A stretch of DNA of 64,000 nt, taken from positions 62,001 through 126,000 of the forward strand of contig NZ_BMNE01000003.1 in NCBI RefSeq assembly GCF_014646295.1, written 5' to 3'. This DNA is from Nocardia rhizosphaerihabitans (GTDB taxonomy: Bacteria; Actinomycetota; Actinomycetes; Mycobacteriales; Mycobacteriaceae). The position numbers and the translations under genes are program-made. Position 1 is the first letter of the stretch, and each line of letters opens with the position of its first letter. Below are positions 7,833-16,433 of this stretch, piece after piece. The notes beneath the pieces are model-generated. The model was given only the letters and a program-made list of their open reading frames with translations, was not told the origin of the DNA and did no database searches.

Positions 7833-9179
7833 ATGACGGAAACTACGGGCGCTGGTGAAGCCGACATTGCATCGGAAGCGGCGGCGCTTCGACTTGCGGC
7901 TGTTCCGGCGGACGTCGTCGAGATCGCGGTGGATTGCATCATCGACACGTTGGCTGCTGCTATCGGTGGCTCGTGCGAGGAAGTCGTGCAGCTGGTGGCT
8001 GAGGTCGCCAACGATTCTGGTCGTTGCACGCGACTGGGCGACGGGGCCCGTGTGGGGCCACGCTCAGCAGCGCTGGTCAACGGCATCGCGGCTCATGTTC
8101 TGGACTTCGATGACTGGTTGCCTGTGGGCGGGCTTCACCCGTCTGCACCACTTCTTCCCGCCGTGTGGGCGCAAGCCGAGGCGTCAGCCGATCCGACCAG
8201 TGTCGACGGCGGCCGACTGCTCGCCGCGTACATCGCCGGGTTCGAAGCCCAAGCCCGCATCGGTGCCGCGCTTGCGCCCCGGCACTACGAGGCGGGATTC
8301 CATCCCACCGCCACGGTGGGAGTCTTCGGAGCCGCAACCGGTGCCGCGCACCTGCTCGGTCTCGGGCCGGCCGGCATTCAACGCGCCTGGGGTCTCGCAG
8401 CGACCCAAGCTGCAGGCTTACGCGCGGTGTTCGGCTCGATGGGTAAAGCGATGCAGGTAGGGCGGGCGTCTGAGGCGGGACTCTTTTCGGCCCAGTTGGC
8501 CGCGGCCGGTGTCACAGCTCCGGGTGATGCCCTCTTCGGACCTGGTGGATTCGCGGCAACTCACTGTCAAGCGGCCGCTGTTGAATCGGTGATCGTTCCG
8601 TTTGCCGAGAGATGGTACCTACGTGAGGTTTTGGTCAAGAGGCACGCTGCATGCTTCGGTACCCACGCAGCGATCGATGCGCTGCTGACTTTGCGCGAGG
8701 GTCTCGACCCCAGGCGCGTGCGCGAGATCGAGCTGACGGTGCCGGAGCTGTTGCGAACTGTCTGCGCGATCCCGGTGGCCACGACACCGTTGGAGGGCAA
8801 GTTCAGCCTGGCGTTCACCGCAGCACTGGCTCTCGTTCGGGGTTCGTGCCAGGTCGAAGATTTCACCCACGCGACAGTCCTCGACCCCGACCTGAGGTCG
8901 GTGGCCGAACGCGTCCGGATCCGGTTCGATGCGACACTACGCACTCAGCAAACCCATGTCCGCGTTGTGCTCGAGGGAGGGACGGAACTGCATGCCTCGG
9001 CTGACTCGGCCTTACCTCTCACAGCGAGCGACCGGCGTGCGATTGTGCGCGAGAAATTCCACGAGCTTGTCGGCCCCGTGGTCGGGTCCCAACGATGCAC
9101 CGAGTTGATAAGGGCAATCGAGGAGCTGCCCGACGGCAGCAATGTCTCCACCGTGACAAGCCTTCTCCGCCTGGAGTGA
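7833..9179 (+). CDS. MmgE/PrpD family protein
   Basis: 448-residue protein of the MmgE/PrpD fold, which includes 2-methylcitrate dehydratase, cis-aconitate decarboxylase and iminodisuccinate epimerase. Typical segments are LVNGIAAHVLDFDDW, GGLHPSAPLLPA, EAGFHPTATVGVFGAA and KRHAACFGTHAAIDA. ATG 7833 is chosen over the in-frame GTG at 7794 because GAAGGGA lies 7 bases before it. It would act on a carboxylic acid by adding or removing water or CO2; the substrate cannot be read from sequence. It sits between copies A and B and has no paralogue in the window. Confidence 0.85.
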   Translation: MTETTGAGEADIASEAAALRLAAVPADVVEIAVDCIIDTLAAAIGGSCEEVVQLVAEVANDSGRCTRLGDGARVGPRSAALVNGIAAHVLDFDDWLPVGGLHPSAPLLPAVWAQAEASADPTSVDGGRLLAAYIAGFEAQARIGAALAPRHYEAGFHPTATVGVFGAATGAAHLLGLGPAGIQRAWGLAATQAAGLRAVFGSMGKAMQVGRASEAGLFSAQLAAAGVTAPGDALFGPGGFAATHCQAAAVESVIVPFAERWYLREVLVKRHAACFGTHAAIDALLTLREGLDPRRVREIELTVPELLRTVCAIPVATTPLEGKFSLAFTAALALVRGSCQVEDFTHATVLDPDLRSVAERVRIRFDATLRTQQTHVRVVLEGGTELHASADSALPLTASDRRAIVREKFHELVGPVVGSQRCTELIRAIEELPDGSNVSTVTSLLRLE

Positions 9180-9209
9180 TCGGCTCTTCGCGCCACGTTC
9201 CGAGCCCCA

Positions 9210-9335
9210 CCGAGAATCGACAACCGCACCGTCATCGTCACCGGCGGTGCCGGCGGATTCGGTTCTGCAACTGCACGGACCTTCGCTGCCGGCCGCGCAA
9301 ACGTAGTGGTGTCCGACGTCGGCCGGTCGTCAACC
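9210..9335 (+). pseudogene. short-chain dehydrogenase N-terminal fragment
   Basis: Encodes IDNRTVIVTGGAGGFGSA followed by TARTFAAGRANVVVSD, the start of a classical SDR Rossmann fold with the TGGxGGFG cofactor motif. Homology stops about 40 residues in. The following 150 bases have no recognisable SDR sequence (no catalytic YxxxK), so only a truncated remnant is left between the PrpD-like gene and the copy B promoter. Confidence 0.75.
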
Positions 9336-9492
9336 TCGCCACCGCGACACAGCCCGACCAGAGGCAGCTCGCGGCCGCCGAAGCGCTCGCGGCAGGCATG
9401 ACTTCGAGCCCGACGAGCACATCGACAACCCGCAGGCAGGCGGTCAGAGTCGGGATGGTCCTCCGCATTTCCTGAGATACCTCGCCCGGGTC

Positions 9493-9546
9493 TTGACACT
9501 TCAGAATCGTGCTTGTTTAATCAAACGACTTAGTCAAGTGTTTAAC
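9493..9546 (+). promoter_or_regulatory. promoter with overlapping operator, copy B
   Basis: TTGACA at 9493-9498, a 17-base spacer, TTTAAT at 9516-9521, then CGACTTAGTCAAGTGTTTAA. This is the counterpart of 1136-1190. Its original downstream genes (the 210-residue ORF and GS) are gone, so it may now drive the monooxygenase at 9719. Confidence 0.75.
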
Positions 9547-9561
9547 TTCGAACTGGTCTGA
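9545..9561 (+). pseudogene. 17-base remnant of the GS-like gene 3' end
   Basis: ACTTCGAACTGGTCTGA is identical to the last 17 bases, including the stop, of the GS-like gene at 3188-3204, and is joined directly to the operator sequence GTGTTTA. The pentamer ACTTC occurs at both presumed breakpoints (1188-1192 and 3188-3192 in copy A), the signature of a deletion between short direct repeats. Confidence 0.85.
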
Positions 9562-9718
9562 ACCCGGCCGAGTCGACGGCCTCCCGGGGCTTGCGAGGCT
9601 CGGCCAGGGGCTGGGCCTGACGACGCCCGGCGCGACACTGCCGCGCCGGGCGTCTCGACACAGACCCGCGTCGGCCCCGTATCTGCCTGCCGCCACCCGG
9701 CATCACTGAGGAGTGACT

Positions 9719-11176
9719 ATGAAAACCCCCACCCGCGAGACCTCGTTCGACGTGGTAATCGTCGGCGCCGGAATCTCCGGCATAGCGGCCGCCGTGCAGC
9801 TGCAACAGGACTGTCCAGACAAGACGTTCACAGTGCTCGAGACGCGTGAGTCCCTCGGCGGCACCTGGGATCTCTTCAGGTATCCCGGAATCCGTTCCGA
9901 CAGTGACATGTTCACGCTGGGGTATGGGTTCAAGCCGTGGACCGAGCCACAGGCGATCGCCTCGGGGCCAGAGATCAAGCACTACCTTCAAGAGGTTGCC
10001 GATGACTTCGGAGTCACCGAACGGCTCCGCCTCGGGACTCGATTGTGCTCCGCGTCCTGGAGCAGTGTCGAGAAGGCGTGGACGCTGACCATCGAGAGCG
10101 ACGACCGCGACGAGACGTTGCGATGTCGCTTCCTCTACCTCGCCACCGGCTACTACAGCTATCGCGGCGGTTACAACCCGCCCCTGCCCGGGGAGCAGTC
10201 CTTCGGTGGGCAGATGCTGCACCCACAGCAGTGGCCTGATGATCTCGACTACAACGACAAGAAGATTGCTGTGGTCGGCTCGGGAGCCACTGCGGTGACC
10301 CTTGTTCCGAGCCTGGCCCGGGACGCGGCGAAGGTGACCATGATTCAGCGGTCACCCGGCTACGTATACATCGAACCGGGTGTGGATCCCGACACTGCGC
10401 GGCTCAGGGAGGAACTCGGACCCGAAGCCGCGTTTCGCCAGATCCGAGGACGAAATCTCGCCAGCCAGCAGGAAAACTATGCGGCGGCCCGGCAGAGTCC
10501 GCAGGTCTTCAAGAAGCTGATCTTCGACGCCATCGACGAAATCGTCGGCGAAGAGGTTCGGAAACAGCACTTCACTCCCGCATACGACCCGTGGGACCAG
10601 CGTGTGTGCGTGGTGCCCGACGCCGATCTGTTCCACGCGATTCGTGAGGGGCGGGCCGATGTCGCTACCGGCGTCATCGACCGGATCACCCGCACAGGTA
10701 TCGCGATGCAGAACGGGCAGCACATCGAGGCCGACATCATCGTGAAAGCAACTGGTCTGGACATAGTCCTGGGCGGTGAAGCCGATTTCGACATCGACGG
10801 TGACCCAGTCGATTTCGGCCGCTGCTGGACCTACAAGGGGCTGGCCTTCTCGGGGGTCCCGAACCTGCTGTACGGCTTCGGCTTCGTCAACGCGTCCTGG
10901 ACTCTCCGCATCGAACTGGTCAACGAATTCTGGTGCCGGATCCTGAAGCACATGGACGAGCGGGGTCTCACCAGTGTCACCCCGGTCCCCGTGGCCGGGC
11001 AGTCTATGGCTGAGCTTCCCTACGTCAGCGACGTGACCTCGGGATATCTGCAACGTGCCGCCGGCAGGTTGCCACTGCAGAGCGACCGGGAACCGTGGGT
11101 CAACCCGCAGAACTACGCGGACACAGTGCGCCTGCTCGAGTCGATCGACGACGGCGTTCTCCGCTTCGACAGCTGA
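9719..11176 (+). CDS. flavin-containing monooxygenase, Baeyer-Villiger type
   Basis: 485-residue FAD/NADPH monooxygenase. FAD-binding GAGISG is near the N-terminus, with GGTWDLFRYPGIRSDSD typical of Baeyer-Villiger and EthA-like enzymes. The fingerprint region reads FGGQMLHPQQWP, and the second Rossmann motif is VVGSGATAV. Such enzymes insert oxygen into ketones or oxidise soft heteroatoms. ATG 9719 is preferred to GTG 9713 because TGAGGAG ends 5 bases before it. It is the intact copy; an internal fragment remains at 5251-5368. A possible product ester could be cut by the esterase at the left edge, which is speculation. Confidence 0.92.
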   Translation: MKTPTRETSFDVVIVGAGISGIAAAVQLQQDCPDKTFTVLETRESLGGTWDLFRYPGIRSDSDMFTLGYGFKPWTEPQAIASGPEIKHYLQEVADDFGVTERLRLGTRLCSASWSSVEKAWTLTIESDDRDETLRCRFLYLATGYYSYRGGYNPPLPGEQSFGGQMLHPQQWPDDLDYNDKKIAVVGSGATAVTLVPSLARDAAKVTMIQRSPGYVYIEPGVDPDTARLREELGPEAAFRQIRGRNLASQQENYAAARQSPQVFKKLIFDAIDEIVGEEVRKQHFTPAYDPWDQRVCVVPDADLFHAIREGRADVATGVIDRITRTGIAMQNGQHIEADIIVKATGLDIVLGGEADFDIDGDPVDFGRCWTYKGLAFSGVPNLLYGFGFVNASWTLRIELVNEFWCRILKHMDERGLTSVTPVPVAGQSMAELPYVSDVTSGYLQRAAGRLPLQSDREPWVNPQNYADTVRLLESIDDGVLRFDS

Positions 11177-11230
11177 GAAGGGTCCCCGCGCAACCACTAC
11201 GCCGGGATCTATATACAGGAGGGCACCCGA

Positions 11231-11488
11231 ATGCCACACGGAGAGGCGGCCGGTCAGATGGATCCCTTCGAGATCGACATGCTCGAATTCGCGGCCAAGT
11301 GGGCGCCGTACGGCGGTAACGACGACGAGGCCTTCATCCGGTTCGGGCTGAGACCGACGGAATTCCATCTGCGGTTGTTGGGTCTGTTGTCCTCCCCGGG
11401 TGCGCGTGCACTGCAGTGGTCGACCGTGATCACCCTGCGTTGGCAGTGCCACGAGCGACTGGGGCGGTTGGCCGTGGGAGCATCCTGA
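11231..11488 (+). CDS. small DUF3263-like protein
   Basis: 85-residue acidic/hydrophobic protein. The segment EFAAKWAPYGGNDDEAFIRF followed by GLRPTEFHLRLLGLL has the layout of DUF3263-type actinobacterial small proteins (a helical segment, then FGLxPTxF). Function unknown, possibly DNA- or protein-binding. CAGGAGGG about 8 bases before the ATG is a strong ribosome binding site. It lies between the monooxygenase and PucR genes and is missing from copy A, where that whole interval was deleted. Confidence 0.6.
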   Translation: MPHGEAAGQMDPFEIDMLEFAAKWAPYGGNDDEAFIRFGLRPTEFHLRLLGLLSSPGARALQWSTVITLRWQCHERLGRLAVGAS

Positions 11489-11621
11489 ACGGAGGGTGTG
11501 TGGTCGGCACGCCAGCCTCGGTCGTCCAGCGTACCGGCAGAATTGTCGGATCCGTTGAAGTGCAAGTCATTCCGCCGATTTCGGGTCGACGGTCGCAGTT
11601 GGAATCACCCAAGGAGACAGC

Positions 11622-13220
11622 GTGGCCGGCATGTCCGTCAGGGAGGCGCTGGCCGTCCCGGCGCTTCGCAACGCCGGACCGGTCGTGGTAGCGGGTGCTG
11701 CCGGACTGAGCCGTTCGGTCCATTGGGTGCACACAACAGAACTGGCCGACATCGGGCCCCTGCTGCGCCGTGGCGACTTCGTTCTCACCACCGGTATTGC
11801 TTTGCCCGATGGCGCTGAAGACCTGGCCGCGTTCGCCGAGAGTCTTGATCGAAGTGCCGTTGCCGGGCTTGCGATCGAGTTGGGACGACGTTGGCGGGAG
11901 ATACCCGCAGCGCTCGCAATTCCATGTGAGCGGCTGTCTCTGCCGCTTATCGCGCTCTCTCGGGAAGTTCGATTCGCTGCCGTGGCACAGGCTCTCGGCG
12001 AACAGATCGTGGACCGGCAGGTCGAGGAACTTCGCGAAGCGCAACGCGTCCACGAGATCTTCACAGAGCTCAGCATCGCCGAGGCGGGGCCGGTCGAGAT
12101 TCTGGAATGGGTGCAGCGCCTGGCGGGCGCTGCCGTCGTCCTCGAAGACGGGCACCAGGACATCGTCGACTACCGTCCCGGCCCCGGCAATACCTCCTCG
12201 TTCCTGGCCGATTGGCGAACCCGTTCACGCGCGATCGCGCTCGACGCACGCACCAACTGGGACGAAGCGAGCGGATGGCTGCTGACCAGGGTGGGCAAGC
12301 CTGACCGAGATTGGGGGCGATTGATCATCGAATCTCCCATCGCCCCCAGCCAACGTCTTGTCGCGACCGCTGAACGCGCGGCCGCGGCTTTGGCCTCGTA
12401 CCGTCTGCACGATCGCCAGCGTGACAGCTTGGTCCGCCGTACCCAACACGAACTCATCGTGCGCCTACTGAGAGATCCCGGTGCTCCGGATTTACAACGA
12501 CGCTGCGAGTTGGCGGGAGTGCCGCTGGTCGACCGGCAGCTGGTCGGGATGGCGCTCCGACTGCACCGAGCAGCCGACGAGCCGGCCAGGCAGGCAGAAC
12601 GTTTGGAATCCGTCGTTGGGGCACTGGTGCACTCGACACACGAATTGTGCGTGCCGGCCCTCGTGTGCGAGATCGACGAGGTGGTGCGGTGCCTGCTGTC
12701 CTTCCCGATGAATGCTGATGCCGCCGCCGCGACCGACGACCTCGTCAAGCGGGTTCACAGCCGGACGACTCGAATCGTCGTGGCCGCCGGCCGGGCCGTC
12801 GAGCGTGCAGGGGAGGTGGACCGGACCCTGCGCGAAGCACTTCACATCGTGGACTCGATTCGACCGGAAGCGCCGGACCGAGCCGTGTACCGGCTCGAGG
12901 ATGCGCATCTGCGGGGCTTGTTGAGAATGCTCGCCGACGACGACCGGCTGCGCTTGTTCGCCGATCGAGAGCTCGGCCGACTCAAAGAACACGACGCCCG
13001 CCGCCAGGGCGACCTGATGGTCACGTTGCGAGCACTCGTGCGCCACCCCGGCAGCAAATCCGACGCCGCGGCCGAACTGCACATGTCCCGGTCGGCACTC
13101 TACGACCGCATCGGCCGCATTGCTCGAGTCCTCGACGTCGACCTCGATGATCCGGACATCCTCGTCTCCCTGCATGTCGCGGTTCTCGTCGACGACCTGC
13201 TGTGTGGCCGGCAACGTTGA
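11622..13220 (+). CDS. PucR family transcriptional regulator
   Basis: 532 residues. The N-terminal PucR domain starts SVREALAVPAL, with HWVHTTELADIGPLLRRGD. The C-terminal helix-turn-helix (HTH_30) has RHPGSKSDAAAELHMSRSAL followed by YDRIGRIARVLDVDLDDPD. The family activates purine, amine and other catabolic genes on binding a pathway metabolite. GTG 11622 is chosen because AAGGAG ends 5 bases upstream; ATG 11631 would be 14 away. It is co-directional with the monooxygenase and probably regulates this cluster. Confidence 0.92.
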   Translation: MAGMSVREALAVPALRNAGPVVVAGAAGLSRSVHWVHTTELADIGPLLRRGDFVLTTGIALPDGAEDLAAFAESLDRSAVAGLAIELGRRWREIPAALAIPCERLSLPLIALSREVRFAAVAQALGEQIVDRQVEELREAQRVHEIFTELSIAEAGPVEILEWVQRLAGAAVVLEDGHQDIVDYRPGPGNTSSFLADWRTRSRAIALDARTNWDEASGWLLTRVGKPDRDWGRLIIESPIAPSQRLVATAERAAAALASYRLHDRQRDSLVRRTQHELIVRLLRDPGAPDLQRRCELAGVPLVDRQLVGMALRLHRAADEPARQAERLESVVGALVHSTHELCVPALVCEIDEVVRCLLSFPMNADAAAATDDLVKRVHSRTTRIVVAAGRAVERAGEVDRTLREALHIVDSIRPEAPDRAVYRLEDAHLRGLLRMLADDDRLRLFADRELGRLKEHDARRQGDLMVTLRALVRHPGSKSDAAAELHMSRSALYDRIGRIARVLDVDLDDPDILVSLHVAVLVDDLLCGRQR

Positions 13221-13239
13221 CCATCGAACGACATTTCGA

Positions 13240-13848
13240 TCAGAGATCTGCCGGTGCCGATTCCAGCCGAGCCTCGAGCCAGCTGTCGAGGGTGGATACG
13301 GCGATCTCCATCTGCTCCGCTGCGCTGGACAGATCTCGGTAACTCAGCCAGTGGAGGGCGACGCCGTCGGCCAAGATGGAGATGAGAAAGGCGATCTGAT
13401 CGATCGTCGCCGACTCGACCGGACGGTCCCAGCTGGCCTCGCGAAGTAGGGCACGGGCGGTGTCGAGCGACTTGTCGTATACAGCGATGACACCACCCTC
13501 CTGTCGACGCCGTGCCCAGCTGATGAGCTCCAATGTCGCCGCGGTGAAACTGGGGGATTCGAGGTAGACCTTCATCACTCCGCGAAGGAGTTGGCGAGCT
13601 GTCTCCTTCAGGTCCGTGTGTGGATCACTTTCTGTCAGGGCAGTGCGGAACCTTGCGAGCGCGAACTTGTACACATCGGCGAAGAGGTCGTCCTTGGAGT
13701 CATAGCAGTAATGAACCATCGCTATGTTGGCCCCGGCCTGCTCGACTATCCGCCGGGTTGTCGCGCCGGCGACGCCATGGACCGCGATGACTTCTACTGC
13801 TGCGGCGACGAGGTCGCTGCGCCGCTGGGCAACGGTGATCCGAGACAC
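13240..13848 (-). CDS. TetR family transcriptional regulator of the duplicated unit
   Basis: 202 residues with an N-terminal TetR helix-turn-helix (GVAGATTRRIVEQAGANIAM followed by VHYCYDSKDDLF) and a helical ligand-binding domain. It starts at GTG 13848 and faces away from the copy B PhyH-remnant/membrane-protein genes. Its upstream region contains TTGATTAAGTC and CTTAGTCAAGC boxes that recur at every promoter of the duplicated unit, so it is the best candidate repressor for all of them. The copy A allele is reduced to about 16 codons at 5366-5415. Confidence 0.9.
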   Translation of the reverse strand: MSRITVAQRRSDLVAAAVEVIAVHGVAGATTRRIVEQAGANIAMVHYCYDSKDDLFADVYKFALARFRTALTESDPHTDLKETARQLLRGVMKVYLESPSFTAATLELISWARRRQEGGVIAVYDKSLDTARALLREASWDRPVESATIDQIAFLISILADGVALHWLSYRDLSSAAEQMEIAVSTLDSWLEARLESAPADL

Positions 13849-13885
13849 GAGCCCTCCCTAGGCGGGCGTCCAGGTGTTGGACGCT

Positions 13886-14001
13886 TGATTAAGTCGGTCC
13901 AAGCCTAGCAGTCGAGGGTGCTTGCCCAGTGGTTCGGGCAGGGAACTTAGTCAAGCATTTAAAACAAACATCTTGATCAGATGACTAGCGTTGCGTACTG
14001 T
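13886..14001 (+). promoter_or_regulatory. divergent operator/promoter region, copy B
   Basis: TTGATTAAGTC (from 13886), CTTAGTCAAGCATTTAAAAC (from 13946), then TTGATC (13973-13978), 17 bases, TACTGT (13996-14001). It aligns with 5452-5566. It probably serves the membrane protein/FAD oxidase genes to the right and the TetR gene to the left. Confidence 0.7.
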
Positions 14002-14054
14002 ATGAGCTGCATCACGAATCGGGCCACAGTGCCCGGCGGGGCGAGCAGGAAGCG

Positions 14055-14113
14055 CCGCGGAATGGACTGTCATGCAACAACGAGGTCACTCGACTCGGCC
14101 CGCACGCCACGGC
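14055..14113 (+). pseudogene. 5' remnant of a second PhyH-type gene
   Basis: The DNA from GGAATGGACTGTCATG through CACGGCAGACGC aligns with the start of the intact PhyH-type gene at 5625-5685 (GAACGGACCATCATG through CACGGCAGAAGC), with two bases missing after the ATG. The homology ends after about 15 codons, so the rest of the gene was deleted in copy B. The remaining 200 bases to the membrane-protein gene hold no recognisable gene. Confidence 0.8.
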
Positions 14114-14326
14114 AGACGCCTGGATCGGCCACGGGCTCCAGCGGCTCTCGGCCACGCGCGGCGGTCACCGCGCACCTGGACGCTTGTTCATGTCGGCCGG
14201 CTGGAGGTATTGCTTCCTGAATCAACAATCGAGACGGGCGTCCGCATCCGATGCCATTCGTCGAAAACCGACACACCAACCGGCCTCTTGCTCTCCTGAG
14301 CGGGCCTGACTCAAAGGAACACAAAC

Positions 14327-15070
14327 GTGGAGGCAATACTCCTCTTACTGGCCCTACTGGCCGATCTTTGGATGACCTTCGCAGGCTTCACCTACGGGTT
14401 CAAGTTCATTCGGCGGTACAAGAACTATCTGCTCGGCCTGGAGTGGATCGTGATCGGCACGTCCGGCTTGAACGTACTCGTCTGGATACTGCTCGGAAAC
14501 GATAAGCACAGCATCCAGGTCCCCCTGGTCTACTTCTTCGATGCCTTCTCGCGCTCATTCGGCCTGACCCTGATCCTTGTCCTGGGGCTGATGCAGGTCA
14601 CCCATCGCTACAAGCCGCCTGTGGCGGTCGAAATCGGTGCGTTTGCGCTGGCCATCGGTGCAGGGGTGTACCTCCAGCAGTTCCGTTTCCCCGAGTTCTA
14701 TATGGGCCCGGCAACGTTCTACCTCATCACCAACGCGCTGACGACAGTGTTCCTGATCTATTTCTCGTGGAGGCTCTGGCAGATAGGTGCCAAGGGTCTG
14801 GCCATCGGCGCTGGACTGACGACCGCCGCGGGAACCGCCGTCGCCTTGATGGACGACTTCTTCCGGTTCCCGGGTGACGACGAATTGCGCACCAAGTTCT
14901 ATATCTTCGCTCTCGCCGTCTGGGGATTTCAGCTCTACGCCTACTACATCTCGTACCAGAAATTGCATGCCCATCGTGAGGAGACGGGTTCGCAACCGGC
15001 ATCTGAACATGGCGTGGTGCGCGCTGTCGCATCGAGCCGAGGACAAGAACGCATCGTGAAGGAGAATTGA
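14327..15070 (+). CDS. polytopic membrane protein, paralogue B
   Basis: 247 residues, about seven membrane segments, the paralogue of 6968-7690. It shares VPLVYFFDAFSRSFG, GLMQVTHRYK, YLQQFRFPEF and GTAVALMDDFFR. GTG 14327 follows AAAGGAACACAAAC, which is nearly the same leader as in paralogue A, so start and leader were copied together. Its stop is one base before the start of the FAD oxidase, implying co-translation and a shared role. Both copies were kept while neighbours were lost, which suggests that membrane-protein dose or divergence matters. Confidence 0.82.
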   Translation: MEAILLLLALLADLWMTFAGFTYGFKFIRRYKNYLLGLEWIVIGTSGLNVLVWILLGNDKHSIQVPLVYFFDAFSRSFGLTLILVLGLMQVTHRYKPPVAVEIGAFALAIGAGVYLQQFRFPEFYMGPATFYLITNALTTVFLIYFSWRLWQIGAKGLAIGAGLTTAAGTAVALMDDFFRFPGDDELRTKFYIFALAVWGFQLYAYYISYQKLHAHREETGSQPASEHGVVRAVASSRGQERIVKEN

Positions 15071-15071
15071 A

Positions 15072-16433
15072 ATGAGAACCGACAGGGTTGCATATACCGA
15101 CTTCAGTGGCTGGGTAGATCCGCCCGGTGACGTCCGACGAGCCTTGGCCTCCGACATCACCTGCGAGGTGGCCGTCATCGGCGGGGGCCTGGGCGGAATG
15201 TCGACGGCGCTTCGGCTCGCCGAGCGTGGTCGAGACGTCGTGCTGATGGAGGCCGAGTTCTGCGGGTACGGCTCGAGCTCCCGAAACGCCGGACAGCTGG
15301 TGGGGGCTCCAGGCGGAGATATCCAGCTGCTCAACCTGTTCGCCGGCAAGAAGATGCCGAGCATGGTCCGGCTCGCTGAGAATGCCGCGCGCCACGTGGA
15401 GGGGCTCATCCGGACGCACAACATCGAGTGTGACTACGAGCCGACGGGCAACGTGTTGGCGGCGGTGTCTCGGGGCCAGTTGGGGCGTGTGCGCCGGGTG
15501 GCCAAGATCCTCCGCCGGGCCGGAGGTCACGTGGAGGTGGGTACGAGCGAGGAACTCGGGATCCCGCGGGGATTTCTCGGCGGCATGCGTGAGTCGATCG
15601 GCGGAATGATGAACCCCGGCAAGTTCACTGCCGGAGTACGTCGCGCACTACTGGACTCGGCTGCGCGAGTCTTCGAGCGGACCAAGGTCACCGGTGTCAC
15701 ACGTGATGGTGGGCAGGTCGTCCTGACCACCCCCCAGGGTGAGGTACGGGCGAATCGGGTGGTGCTGGCGACGAACGCGTTCGCGGGAGAGTGGGACATC
15801 ACGCCTCGTCACCTCGCTGTCCCCGTCTGGATCATCGAGTTGGAGACCGAACCGATCGCCCCCGACCGTTTGGCTGCACTGGGGTGGAGCAGTCGCTCGG
15901 GGGTGGCCACTCAGCACAACATCATGGAGAACTACAGGCTGACGTCCCGCAACACAATCGTGTTCGGAGTGCGACGGCTCGAGCGCGGCTTTTCCTATCC
16001 GCTCCCGCGGAAACAGCCGGATCCCGCGCTCGTCGAAGAGCTCGCAGGCGCCTTTGCGAGGCGGTTCCCATCACTTGCCGATGTCGCTGTGGATCGTGCC
16101 TGGGGAGGCTGGATCGCGATCACATCCTCATGGGAGTCGGTGGCCGGGCAGGTCGGCGACAACGTCTTCTACTCCATTGCGTGTAACGGCCACGGCCTGG
16201 CTCAGGCGCCCTACCTCGGTTCACTCATCGCCGATCTGATCGTCGACGGTGAACGGCACAAGGATCTGCGGAATGTGTGGAAGGACAAGCCCAAGTTTCC
16301 GCCGGCGATTGTGATGGGCCGAACAGCGTTGCGGGCCGTATGGGCCGTCGATCGTTTCAATGACATGGTCAACGGAAGCCGAAGAAATGCCAGACGAGGT
16401 GCCTCGATGAGCGCGGAACCGACCACGAGCTGA
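15072..16433 (+). CDS. FAD-dependent oxidoreductase, PuuB-like (gamma-glutamyl-amine oxidase candidate)
   Basis: 453-residue DAO-type flavoenzyme. The N-terminal FAD motif is VIGGGLGGMSTALRLAERG, followed by GSSSRNAGQLVGAPGGD, the segment typical of gamma-glutamylputrescine oxidase (PuuB) and sarcosine-oxidase-like enzymes. The C-terminal WGGWIAITS and FYSIACNGHGLAQAP close the FAD fold. PuuB oxidises a gamma-glutamylated amine to the aldehyde with H2O2 and ammonia release. With the GS-like ligase and two aldehyde dehydrogenases this gives a Puu-type pathway, though the real amine is unknown. It is co-transcribed with the membrane protein upstream. Confidence 0.87.
   Translation: MRTDRVAYTDFSGWVDPPGDVRRALASDITCEVAVIGGGLGGMSTALRLAERGRDVVLMEAEFCGYGSSSRNAGQLVGAPGGDIQLLNLFAGKKMPSMVRLAENAARHVEGLIRTHNIECDYEPTGNVLAAVSRGQLGRVRRVAKILRRAGGHVEVGTSEELGIPRGFLGGMRESIGGMMNPGKFTAGVRRALLDSAARVFERTKVTGVTRDGGQVVLTTPQGEVRANRVVLATNAFAGEWDITPRHLAVPVWIIELETEPIAPDRLAALGWSSRSGVATQHNIMENYRLTSRNTIVFGVRRLERGFSYPLPRKQPDPALVEELAGAFARRFPSLADVAVDRAWGGWIAITSSWESVAGQVGDNVFYSIACNGHGLAQAPYLGSLIADLIVDGERHKDLRNVWKDKPKFPPAIVMGRTALRAVWAVDRFNDMVNGSRRNARRGASMSAEPTTS

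Noticed and set aside
7833..9179. cis-Aconitate decarboxylase assignment for the PrpD-like gene, linking it to itaconate-type lyase genes
   Set aside because: The fold is shared by several activities and no decarboxylase-specific residues could be checked by eye, so only the family is given.
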